From positions 1 through 30,279 of the forward strand of contig JAAYAS010000031.1 of assembly GCA_012719255.1 (NCBI GenBank): a DNA stretch of 30,279 bases. The letters run 5' to 3'. Below the pieces are notes generated by a model. That model did not search any database and was not told where the DNA came from. It saw only the letters and a list, made by a program, of their open reading frames with translations. Position 1 is the stretch's first letter, and each line of letters begins with the position of its first letter. This DNA comes from Microbacteriaceae bacterium. GTDB lineage: Bacteria; Actinomycetota; Actinomycetes; Actinomycetales; Microbacteriaceae. Positions 7,707 to 14,288 of the stretch are shown here, in pieces. Made by a program: the position numbers and the translations under genes.

Positions 7707-9371
7707 TCAGCGCGCGTCGACGACGAGCGCGCCGGCGATCGCGGTGGCGATGATCGGGATGCGGGCGACCTCGCGCGGGTCGGCGGCGACGGGATCGGCC
7801 GCCCACACCGTGCAGTCGGCGTCGTCGCCGATCGCGAGGCCGCCGCCGTCGAGGCCGACCGAGCGCGGCACCATCGAGGTGTAGCCGGTGAGCGCCTCCT
7901 CGGCGGTGAGCGCCTGCTCGGGGTGGATCAGCGGGGTGTCGCGGTCGTGCGGATGCCGCAGCTGCGCATCGGCGATGATCGTGCGCGGATCGTAGGGGGC
8001 GACCGGCCAGTCGCTGCCGAGCGCCTCGACGGCGCCGGCCTCGAGGTAGCGGCGGGTCTTCCAGCCCTGCTGGTTGCGGGGCTCGCCGAGCCGCTGCGAC
8101 CAGGTGTCGAGGCCCTCGGGATGCGTGAACAGCGTGCAGTGCGAGGGCTGCACGCACACGGCGATGCCGAGCTCGCCGATGCGGTCGATGACGTCGTCGG
8201 CGACGAGCTCGAGGTGGTCGATGCGGTGCTGCACGCCGTTCGCGGGCAGGTCGGCGAGGGTCTCGACGACGAAGCGGACGCCGCGGTCGCCGATGGCGTG
8301 GGTGATCGTCGGCACGCCGAGCTCGTGCAGCCGGCGCACGCGGCGGGCGTAGCGCTCGGGGTCGTGCCAGAACCCGTGGGCGCCGTCGCCGAGCCGGTCG
8401 GGCTGCTCGAGCCAGGCGGTGCCGCCGTCGATCGTGCCGTCGATGAAGAGCTTCACGCCCTCGAGCCGCCAGCGGCGGCCGCCGCGGCCGAGCCGGTCGA
8501 CGAGCGCCTCGAGGTCGTCGTCGTCCATCTCGGGCGTGCACCACGGCGAGATGCGCAGCCGCATCGGCAGCTCGCCGTCGGCCTCGATGGCGTCGAGCAC
8601 CTCGACGAGGTCGCGCGGCTGCGCGTCGGTCACGTAGGCGCCGGTGAGGCCGGTGGCGGCCATCTCCGAGAGCAGCCCGTGCAGCCGCGCCGCCTGCTCG
8701 GCGATCGTCGACTGCGGCACGTGCCGCTGCATCCGCTCGATCGCGCCGAACTCGAGCACGTGGCCGCTGAGGCGGTCGAGGCCGGCGCGACCGGCCGCAT
8801 CCTCGCGCTCGACGATGCCGCCGCCGTCGGCGAACGACTCGGGGCCCTCGACGCCGGCGGCCTCGAGCGCGGCGCGCGAGACGACCGCCGAGTGGGCGTC
8901 GAACATCGTGATGTAGGCGGGCCGGTCGGCGCCGACCGCCTCGTGGAGGAAGTCGTTGGCGACCGGCCCCTCGGGCAGCAGCCGGGGCTCGAGGCCCCAG
9001 CCGAGCAGCCACTCGCCGTCGGCGAGGCCGGCCGCCTCGGCGCGGAGCGCCTCGAGCAGCTCGTCGTAGCTCTCGCAGTCGCCGAGCGCGGCGCCGCGGG
9101 CGAGCGAGAGCCCCCAGATCGGGTGCATGTGGCCGTCGACGAGGCCGGGGGTGATCACGGCGTCGCCGAAGTCGTCGACGCGCGCGCCGGGGTGGGCGGC
9201 GGCGAGCTCGTCGGCGTCGCCGAGCGCGGCGACCCGGCCGTCGACGACGAGCATGCCGGTCGGCGGCGCCGCGGCGGGCTCGGCGCCCTCGGCGCGGATG
9301 CGGGCGGCGCGGAGGAGCACGGCCTCGCCGGATGCGGGGGCTGCCGCGGGGGTTGCGGGGGATGCGGTCAC
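7707..9371 (-). CDS. Metal-dependent amidohydrolase, YtcJ-like (Amidohydro_3)
   Basis: 554 residues, the usual length for this cytoplasmic family; no signal peptide. Metal-site residues of the amidohydrolase barrel are visible: H-M-H-P (His81, His83), G-V-K-L-F-I-D-G (Lys307, the possible carbamylated bridge), T-H-A-I-G-D-R-G (His358), R-I-D-H (His386) and G-S-D-W-P (Asp454). The family hydrolyses amides or formamides; E. coli and Bacillus homologues have poorly defined substrates. The start is GTG at 9371 with AAGGGAG seven bases upstream. The Ala/Pro-rich first 20 residues are not conserved in the family, so a later start is possible. It is the first gene of the probable amidohydrolase-permease operon, and a LacI-type operator lies 20-36 bp upstream. 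Confidence 0.88.
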   Translation of the reverse strand: MTASPATPAAAPASGEAVLLRAARIRAEGAEPAAAPPTGMLVVDGRVAALGDADELAAAHPGARVDDFGDAVITPGLVDGHMHPIWGLSLARGAALGDCESYDELLEALRAEAAGLADGEWLLGWGLEPRLLPEGPVANDFLHEAVGADRPAYITMFDAHSAVVSRAALEAAGVEGPESFADGGGIVEREDAAGRAGLDRLSGHVLEFGAIERMQRHVPQSTIAEQAARLHGLLSEMAATGLTGAYVTDAQPRDLVEVLDAIEADGELPMRLRISPWCTPEMDDDDLEALVDRLGRGGRRWRLEGVKLFIDGTIDGGTAWLEQPDRLGDGAHGFWHDPERYARRVRRLHELGVPTITHAIGDRGVRFVVETLADLPANGVQHRIDHLELVADDVIDRIGELGIAVCVQPSHCTLFTHPEGLDTWSQRLGEPRNQQGWKTRRYLEAGAVEALGSDWPVAPYDPRTIIADAQLRHPHDRDTPLIHPEQALTAEEALTGYTSMVPRSVGLDGGGLAIGDDADCTVWAADPVAADPREVARIPIIATAIAGALVVDAR

Positions 9372-9390
9372 CGGACGACTCCCTTGTCGA

Positions 9391-9407
9391 TGCGTAAACG
9401 TTTCATC
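9391..9407. promoter_or_regulatory. LacI-family operator between amidohydrolase and lacI-type gene
   Basis: The plus strand reads GTAAACGTTTCA around 9394-9405, with the palindrome AAACGTTT centred at 9399/9400. A central CG flanked by A- and T-runs is the hallmark of LacI/GalR-family operators. The sequence is strikingly AT-rich for this genome. It is 20 bp upstream of the amidohydrolase GTG and about 88 bp upstream of the regulator, so the regulator probably represses the operon. Confidence 0.75.
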
Positions 9408-9481
9408 ATTGAATCACACCGGGGCCGGGCCGACCAGCCCCGACCGCCCGGCGCGGCCCCGCCGCCGCGCCGGCGCTCGCC

Positions 9482-9487
9482 TATGCT
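9482..9487 (+). promoter_or_regulatory. Candidate -10 box (TATGCT) of the lacI-type gene
   Basis: TATGCT ends six bases before the ATG at 9494, so transcription would start at or next to the A of the start codon. No Shine-Dalgarno is present, which agrees with a leaderless mRNA. Confidence 0.45.
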
Positions 9488-9493
9488 GGCCGG

Positions 9494-10498
9494 ATGCAGC
9501 GCCGGGTGACGATCACCGACCTCGCGCGGGAGCTCGGACTCTCGATCGCGACGGTGTCGAACGCGCTCAACGACCGCGGGCGCATGGCCGACGCCACCCG
9601 CCGGCGCGTGCTCGACGCCGCCCGCGAGCTCGGCTACCACCGCAACGCGAGCGCCCACGCCCTGCGCACCGGCCGCCACGGCATCGTCGGCCTGCACGTG
9701 CCGCACAACGTCGGCGACCTGCACTTCTACATGAGCTTCACCTTCGGCCTCAGCGGCCGGCTCGCGCAGGACGGCATCGACCTGCTGCTCTCCGAGTCCG
9801 ACCACCCCCGCACCGCCTCGCTGCGCACCGTCGACGCCGCCGTCGTCGTCGACTGGGGCCCGGCCACCACCGCACCGGCGTCGCTGCTCGCCGCGGGCAT
9901 CCCGGTGCTCGCGGTCGACGGCGCCCCCGAGGGCGCTCCCCCGCCGACCGCGATGATCGACGTCGACTACCGCGGCCGCACCATCGAGGCCGTGCGCCGC
10001 GCGGCCGAGCTCGGGGCCCACCGGGCGCTGCTCGTCGAGCCCGGACTGTCGATCGAGTCGGCCTGGCGGCACGCGCTCATCGCCGGCTTCGACGCGGCCT
10101 GCGCCGAGACCGGCATCGAGCCCCACCGGCGCGAGTTCACGGTCGGCGACTCGGCCGACGACCTCGTCGAGCTGCTGCTGCGCACCCGCGCCGAGATCGG
10201 CCCCGACCTCGTCGTGTTCGGCGGGCAGCGGCTCGCCGGCATCGCCCGCACCGCGCTCGACTGGGGCGAGCCCCAGTCGCCGGTGCCGTTCGTCGTGTCG
10301 CTCGCCGGCGACCCGGTCTCCGAGCTGCCCTCGCCGTGCATCACGGCGCTCGACCTCGACCCCCGCGGCTACGGCGCGCACTGCGGCGACCTCGTGCTGC
10401 GGCTGCTCGACGACGCCGCCGACCCGGTCGCGCCGAGCATCTGGCCCACCCGCTTCGAGTGGGCCGCCCACTGGTCCCGCCCCTCCTCCGACCGATAG
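9494..10498 (+). CDS. LacI-family transcriptional regulator
   Basis: 334 residues. The N-terminal helix-turn-helix (T-I-T-D-L-A-R-E-L-G-L-S-I-A-T-V-S-N-A-L, about 6-25) and hinge-helix region (to about 60) are those of the LacI/GalR family. A periplasmic-binding-protein-like effector domain follows. It is divergent from the amidohydrolase-permease operon, with one LacI-type palindrome in the 122-bp gap, so it is most likely the local repressor; the effector could be the imported substrate or product. The start lies directly after a TATGCT box, suggesting leaderless translation. Its TAG stop (10496-10498) lies inside a 34-bp palindromic element, so its last two codons before the stop are encoded by the repeat. 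Confidence 0.93.
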   Translation: MQRRVTITDLARELGLSIATVSNALNDRGRMADATRRRVLDAARELGYHRNASAHALRTGRHGIVGLHVPHNVGDLHFYMSFTFGLSGRLAQDGIDLLLSESDHPRTASLRTVDAAVVVDWGPATTAPASLLAAGIPVLAVDGAPEGAPPPTAMIDVDYRGRTIEAVRRAAELGAHRALLVEPGLSIESAWRHALIAGFDAACAETGIEPHRREFTVGDSADDLVELLLRTRAEIGPDLVVFGGQRLAGIARTALDWGEPQSPVPFVVSLAGDPVSELPSPCITALDLDPRGYGAHCGDLVLRLLDDAADPVAPSIWPTRFEWAAHWSRPSSDR

Positions 10499-10521
10499 TT
10501 GCACCTGCAACTACCGGTCGG
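10488..10521. terminator. 34-bp palindrome, copy C, between convergent genes
   Basis: Left arm CCGACCGATAGTTGC (10488-10502), loop ACCT, right arm GCAACTACCGGTCGG (10507-10521). Fourteen of 15 positions pair; the remaining A/C becomes a G-U pair in a minus-strand transcript. Compared with copy B both arms have changed together (C to G on the left, G to C on the right), keeping the stem. It contains the lacI-type stop codon and lies 54 bp past the end of the convergent oxidoreductase gene, so it could end transcription from both sides. Confidence 0.7.
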
Positions 10522-10574
10522 GTTCGGGCGGTGCGCGCACGGCGGGCAGCGCGGTCGGGCGGAGCGGCCGTCGG

Positions 10575-11804
10575 TCATCGCAGCGGATCGAACGGCGCGA
10601 TCTCGGCGGGCGTGCGCCCCGTGTCGATGCGCTCGGCGAGCAGCCGTCCGGTCGCCGGCCCGAGCACGACGCCCCACATCCCGTGCCCGCCGGCGACGAA
10701 CACGCGCGGATCGCGCGTCGCGCCGACGAGCGGCAGGCCGTCGGGCGTCACCGGCCGCGCGCCCACCCACTCGTCGCGGCGGTCGTCGAGGTCGATGCCG
10801 GTGAGCATCGCGCGCGCCTGGGCGACGATGGCGCGGATGCGGCGGGGCTGCGGCGGATCGTCGGGCCGGCGGAACTCCATGGTGCCGGCGATGCGGAACC
10901 GGCCCTCGTACGGCGTGCACGCGATGCGCTGGAACGGCAGGTAGACGGGATGCCGCGCCGGCTCGTCGACCGGCACGGTGAACGAGTAGCCGCGGCCGGC
11001 CTGCACGCGCGTGCGCACGCCGAGCCGGCGCGCGAGCGCGGGCAGCCAGGCGCCGGTCGCGATGACCACGCGATCGGCATGGAGGTGCTCGTGGTCGGCG
11101 AGGACGACCACGGGCCGCGGGCCGCCGGCCGCGACGTCGACGACGGTGCTGCGCAGCCGCATCGTCGCGCCGCGCTCGGCGACGGCGGCGCCGAGCGCCT
11201 CGACGTAGGGGCCGGGCTCGATCCACCGCTGGCCGTCGAGCCGGAAGGCGTGCCGCACCTGCTCCGACAGCTGCGGCGCGAGCTCCCGCGGCTCGTCGAG
11301 CTTCTCGAGCGGCACGTCCTGCCCGTGGCGCACCGCGCCGGCGATCTCGCGCTCGAAGCCGCGCGACTGCGCCGCCTCGGCGAAGCCGATCACGTACGGC
11401 CCCTCGCGCACCGGCGCCTCGATGCCGCCGGCGGCGAGCTCGTCGTAGGCGGCGAGGGCGATGCGGTCGATCGGGGTGAGCGCCGCCATGGCGCGGTCCC
11501 AGGCGCGGTTCGTGCCGTGCGCGGCGAAGCGGATGAGGAACGACCACATCCCGGGGTCGAGGCGCAGCGGGATGCGGAGCGCCGCGTCGGGGTCGAGCAG
11601 CGAGACGAGGCCGGTGCGCCACAGGCTCGGGTCGGCGAGCGGGATCGTCTTGCCGGGCGCGAGCCAGCCGGCGTTGCCCCACGAGGAGCCGGCGGCGATG
11701 CCGGCCCGGTCGACGACGGTGACCTCGTGGCCGCGCTCCTGCAGGTGCCAGGCGGTCGAGAGTCCGACGATGCCGGCGCCGATGACGATGGTGCGGGTGG
11801 TCAC
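10575..11804 (-). CDS. FAD-dependent D-amino-acid dehydrogenase-like oxidoreductase (DadA/DAO family)
   Basis: 409 residues from the GTG at 11804, chosen because AAGGAG lies six bases upstream and the dinucleotide-binding motif then starts at residue 8. A longer reading frame upstream has no ribosome site and unlike composition. The N-terminus T-I-V-I-G-A-G-I-V-G-L-S-T-A is the Rossmann FAD motif G-x-G-x-x-G, followed by the acidic V-V-D-R end of strand two. W-G-N-A-G motifs and the C-terminal V-G-A-R-P-V-T-P-D-G-L-P-L-V-G and G-H-G-M-W-G segments match DadA-type dehydrogenases, which oxidise D-amino acids to keto acids plus ammonia and pass electrons to the membrane. Sarcosine/glycine oxidase-type activity is an alternative. 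It sits convergent to the lacI-type gene, next to a permease and amidohydrolase, which suggests a shared role in catabolism of nitrogen compounds. Confidence 0.88.
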   Translation of the reverse strand: MTTRTIVIGAGIVGLSTAWHLQERGHEVTVVDRAGIAAGSSWGNAGWLAPGKTIPLADPSLWRTGLVSLLDPDAALRIPLRLDPGMWSFLIRFAAHGTNRAWDRAMAALTPIDRIALAAYDELAAGGIEAPVREGPYVIGFAEAAQSRGFEREIAGAVRHGQDVPLEKLDEPRELAPQLSEQVRHAFRLDGQRWIEPGPYVEALGAAVAERGATMRLRSTVVDVAAGGPRPVVVLADHEHLHADRVVIATGAWLPALARRLGVRTRVQAGRGYSFTVPVDEPARHPVYLPFQRIACTPYEGRFRIAGTMEFRRPDDPPQPRRIRAIVAQARAMLTGIDLDDRRDEWVGARPVTPDGLPLVGATRDPRVFVAGGHGMWGVVLGPATGRLLAERIDTGRTPAEIAPFDPLR

Positions 11805-12127
11805 GGCGGTCTCCTTCGCTGCGTCGTCGCGGGCGCGCGGGCTGCGGATGCGGGCGCCGTCGCCGCGATCGGCCCACCATCGCAGATGCGGCTCGGAATC
11901 GCCGGAGGGCACGGGGCGCGCGCCCGCTCGCCGCGATCGGAGTCGCGCCCCGCGCACCTTCCGCGTCCGCCGGCGCGCCCGGCGCCGTCCGCCCGCGCGC
12001 CGCGATCGGGCTCGAGCCCTTCACGAGCGATGGCGCTCCGCGCATCCATGACCGCGCATCGCCGCGCGGCCCGGGATGATGGCCTGCCCGCAGGACCGCC
12101 GGAGCCATCGCTCTCGACGGGCTCCGG
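11805..12127. other. 323-bp intergenic region with three evenly spaced CGCCGCGATCGG words
   Basis: No supported gene: short open frames here have no ribosome site or homologous-looking content. The word CGCCGCGATCGG occurs at 11861, 11929 and 11998 (spacing 68 and 69 bp). The second and third copies also share bases beyond the word. Near the right end an inverted repeat CGGAGCC/GGCTCCG (12100-12106, 12120-12126) abuts the stop of the last tad-locus gene and could help terminate it. Confidence 0.5.
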
Positions 12128-12487
12128 TCAGCGCGGCAGCCCGGCGCGGGCCGAGGCGGTGAGCCGCAGCGGGCCGAACTCGACGGCGACGACCACCGTC
12201 GACTCGGTGCGGACGGCGTCGCAGGCCTCGAGCGACGCGTCGTGCGCGGCGGCGACGGCCGCCGCCCGCGCGCAGGGGTCGCCGGGAACCCGGCCCGAGG
12301 CGGTATCGGCGGCCGCGAGCGCCGCGGCATCCGCGGCCACCGCCGCGCGGGTGCGGGCGGCGTGGGCGCCGAGGGCCGCGACGAGGGCGAGCGCGACGAG
12401 CACCGCGGCCGCGATGATCGCGATCGCGAGGGCGCTGCCCGATCCGCGGTCGGCGCGCAGACGCGCCGCTGCGGGCGGAGGGGTCAT
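12128..12487 (-). CDS. TadE-like protein of the helicase/secretion-neighbourhood type
   Basis: 119 residues from ATG 12487, set by AAAGGA six bases upstream. A short basic N-terminus leads to R-G-S-G-S-A-L-A-I-A-I-I-A-A-A-V, a type IV pilin-like leader with one long transmembrane helix. A short extracellular part with two Cys follows. It matches the family named helicase/secretion neighborhood TadE-like protein (Rv3654c type). It is the last gene of the tad locus, 76 bp after the tadE-like gene. A minor pilin role is inferred; the Mycobacterium homologue has also been reported as secreted, so function is not certain. Confidence 0.8.
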   Translation of the reverse strand: MTPPPAAARLRADRGSGSALAIAIIAAAVLVALALVAALGAHAARTRAAVAADAAALAAADTASGRVPGDPCARAAAVAAAHDASLEACDAVRTESTVVVAVEFGPLRLTASARAGLPR

Positions 12488-12563
12488 GCGGGGTCCTTTC
12501 GTCGGGCGCGGGCGGCAGGGGCGGCCGACAGCGGCGGGCGCCGCCGGTGCGACGGCCGGCCGT

Positions 12564-12929
12564 TCAGCCGTCGACGTCGCGGAGGGCGCACGAGGTGCCG
12601 GCGGCGGTGGCGCCGACGGCGACGCCGAGCAGCCGCACGGGGGCGGTGACGCGGGCGCATCGCAGCTCGCCCGCGTCCCACACCTCGACGGCGGCACCGC
12701 CGCCGACGCCGCCGAGCGCGGCGCCCGGGTCGTCGCCGCGGGCGCTGAGCCTGGCGGCCTCACCGGCGGCGTCGTCGACGCGCACCTGCACGCCGGCGGC
12801 GACGACCGCGCCGATGGCGAGGCCGAGCACGAGCACCACCGCGGGCAGGGCGACCGCGAACTCCACGGCGACCGAGCCGCGCTCGGCCGCGAGCCGCCGG
12901 AGCCGCGGCCGCCGTACCCGGGCGCGCAT
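12564..12929 (-). CDS. TadE-like pseudopilin
   Basis: 121 residues from ATG 12929, whose A is also the last base of the preceding stop (TGATG), so translation is coupled. Basic residues, then E-R-G-S-V-A-V-E-F-A-V-A-L-P-A-V-V-L-V-L-G form the TadE motif: a glutamate five residues into the mature hydrophobic helix, as needed for prepilin processing. The rest is a short extracytoplasmic domain with two Cys (in R-C-A-R and S-C-A-L). It probably acts as a minor pilin in the Tad pilus or secretion apparatus encoded upstream. Confidence 0.85.
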   Translation of the reverse strand: MRARVRRPRLRRLAAERGSVAVEFAVALPAVVLVLGLAIGAVVAAGVQVRVDDAAGEAARLSARGDDPGAALGGVGGGAAVEVWDAGELRCARVTAPVRLLGVAVGATAAGTSCALRDVDG

Positions 12930-13132
12930 CAGACGGTGAAGGCGTCGAGGACGAGGTTCTCGATGATGCCCTGCACGGCGCCCGACTGCACGACGAGCAG
13001 CAGCACGGTGGCGAGGGCCACGCCCGCCATGATGACGATCGCGTACTCCGCCGTGGCGGCGCCGTCGTCGTCGGCGAGGCGGGCGGCGAGCCGCGGGGCG
13101 CGGCGCTGGAGGAGGGGCAGGAGACGGTTCAT
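12929..13132 (-). CDS. Flp-like pilin, DUF4244 family
   Basis: 67 residues from ATG 13132, placed by AAAGGA six bases upstream; the longer frame to 13168 lacks a ribosome site. The A-T-A-E-Y-A-I-V-I-M-A-G-V-A-L-A segment gives the Flp/type IV pilin motif with Glu then Tyr at the start of a hydrophobic helix, after a positively charged leader. Length and motif match the DUF4244 proteins found in actinobacterial tad loci, where they are the likely major pilin subunit. A small hairpin (13175-13190) lies between this gene and the TadC-like gene. Confidence 0.87.
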   Translation of the reverse strand: MNRLLPLLQRRAPRLAARLADDDGAATAEYAIVIMAGVALATVLLLVVQSGAVQGIIENLVLDAFTV

Positions 13133-13174
13133 GTTCGGTCCTTTCACTGGGGTCGGTTCGCACGGCACGTTCTG

Positions 13175-13190
13175 GCCCGCGAGCGCGGGC
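13175..13190 (-). terminator. Small hairpin between tadC-like and Flp-like genes
   Basis: GCCCGC-GAGC-GCGGGC, a 6-bp stem with 4-base loop in the 88-bp gap. It could protect or separate the pilin message from the upstream tadA-tadC message. It is short, so the call is tentative. Confidence 0.3.
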
Positions 13191-13220
13191 GGGGTGGGAA
13201 TCGGATGCGCGGGGCGCCGC

Positions 13221-14288
13221 TCACGCGAGCACCTTCGCGAGCACGGCGACGAGCAGGGGCGCGACGCCGAGCGCGAGGAAGGCGGGCAGGATGCACGCCC
13301 CGAGCGGCAGCATGAGCTGCACCCCCAGCCGTGCCGCCTTGCGGGCGGCGTCGGTGCGGGCGCGGCGCCGCTCGAGCGCGGCCTCGGCGCGCAGCAGTCC
13401 CGCGGCGGGCACGCCGGCGTCGGCGGCGAGCGCGAGGATCGGCGCGGCGCGGTCGATGCCGCTCGGCTCGAGGTCGAACTCGCGCAGCGACTCGGCGGCC
13501 CGCCGCAGCACGGCGTCGGCCGCTCCCCCGCCGTGCAGTCCCATCGCGACGAGGTCGAGGCCGAAGCCGGGGGTCGCGGGCCGGCGCGAGGCCGCGGCGA
13601 CGAGCCGGCGGTTCCACCACCAGCCCGCGGCGAAGCAGGCGCCGCCGATCGCGAGCAGCAGCCAGCCGACCGGTCCGCCGACGAGCACTCCGAGGGTGTC
13701 GAAGCCGAGCAGCACGCCGAGCCCGACGCCGATCACCGGCAGCGCGGTGACGATGCGGGCCGCCGCGGCCGGGCCGGCGAGCGCGACCGACACCTCGCGG
13801 TCGGACTGCCCGAGGTCGCGGAACGCCGAGGCGAGGTCGTGGAGCGCGGGCCCGAGCGGCGCGCCGGTGCGCTCGGCGAGCCGCCAGGTGGCGCCGAGCG
13901 CGCGCCACGAGTGATGGGGATGCGCGCGGCACGCCTCGGCCGCGTCCTCGCCCTGCCGGGCGGCGCGGGCGACGCGCGCCTCGAACGGCTCGACGAGCCG
14001 CCGGCCGCGACGGCGCCCGGGCGGCGCCTCGTCGCGCACGAAGGCGGCGAGCCGGGGCCACACCGAGGCGGGCGCGCTGCCGCCGGCGAGCAGCGTCGCG
14101 AGCCGCTCGACGGTGGCGGCGACCCGCTCGGCCTCGGTCGTCTCGCCGACGCCGCGCCGTGCGCTCCCGCCCGGACCCGCCGCGCTCGCGGTCGCTGCCC
14201 CGACGACCCCGGCGCCCGCGTCCCGCGCGCCCGCACCCCGCATCGCCGCACCCCGCATCCGCGCGCCCCGCCCCTCAGCGCCCGGCAT
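13221..14288 (-). CDS. Type II secretion F-domain (TadB/TadC-like) membrane protein
   Basis: Up to 355 residues. A cytoplasmic N-terminal half with a T2SS-F helical domain precedes hydrophobic segments (I-V-T-A-L-P-V-I-G-V-G-L-G-V, then V-G-W-L-L-L-A-I-G-G-A-C-F-A-A-G) and a C-terminal membrane helix at L-P-L-G-A-C-I-L-P-A-F-L-A. It should form the inner-membrane platform on which the TadA ATPase acts. Only one such gene is present, where many tad loci have separate tadB and tadC. The ATG at 14288 overlaps the tadA stop by 14 bp and has no clear ribosome site; an ATG at 14258 is an alternative, since the first 30 residues are low-complexity Gly/Ala/Arg. Confidence 0.82.
   Translation of the reverse strand: MPGAEGRGARMRGAAMRGAGARDAGAGVVGAATASAAGPGGSARRGVGETTEAERVAATVERLATLLAGGSAPASVWPRLAAFVRDEAPPGRRRGRRLVEPFEARVARAARQGEDAAEACRAHPHHSWRALGATWRLAERTGAPLGPALHDLASAFRDLGQSDREVSVALAGPAAAARIVTALPVIGVGLGVLLGFDTLGVLVGGPVGWLLLAIGGACFAAGWWWNRRLVAAASRRPATPGFGLDLVAMGLHGGGAADAVLRRAAESLREFDLEPSGIDRAAPILALAADAGVPAAGLLRAEAALERRRARTDAARKAARLGVQLMLPLGACILPAFLALGVAPLLVAVLAKVLA

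Noticed and set aside
11805..11957. Longer N-terminus of the DadA-like enzyme
   Set aside because: The extension is Arg/Ser-rich and lacks a ribosome site, whereas GTG 11804 has AAGGAG and leads straight into the FAD motif.
11801..12049. 82-codon minus-strand open frame in the intergenic region
   Set aside because: Low-complexity Arg/Ala/Gly content, overlap with the oxidoreductase start and no ribosome site.
12488..12763. Longer N-terminus for the last TadE-like protein
   Set aside because: It overlaps the upstream TadE gene out of frame and is Pro/Ala/Ser-rich; ATG 12487 has an AAAGGA site and gives a normal pilin-like leader.
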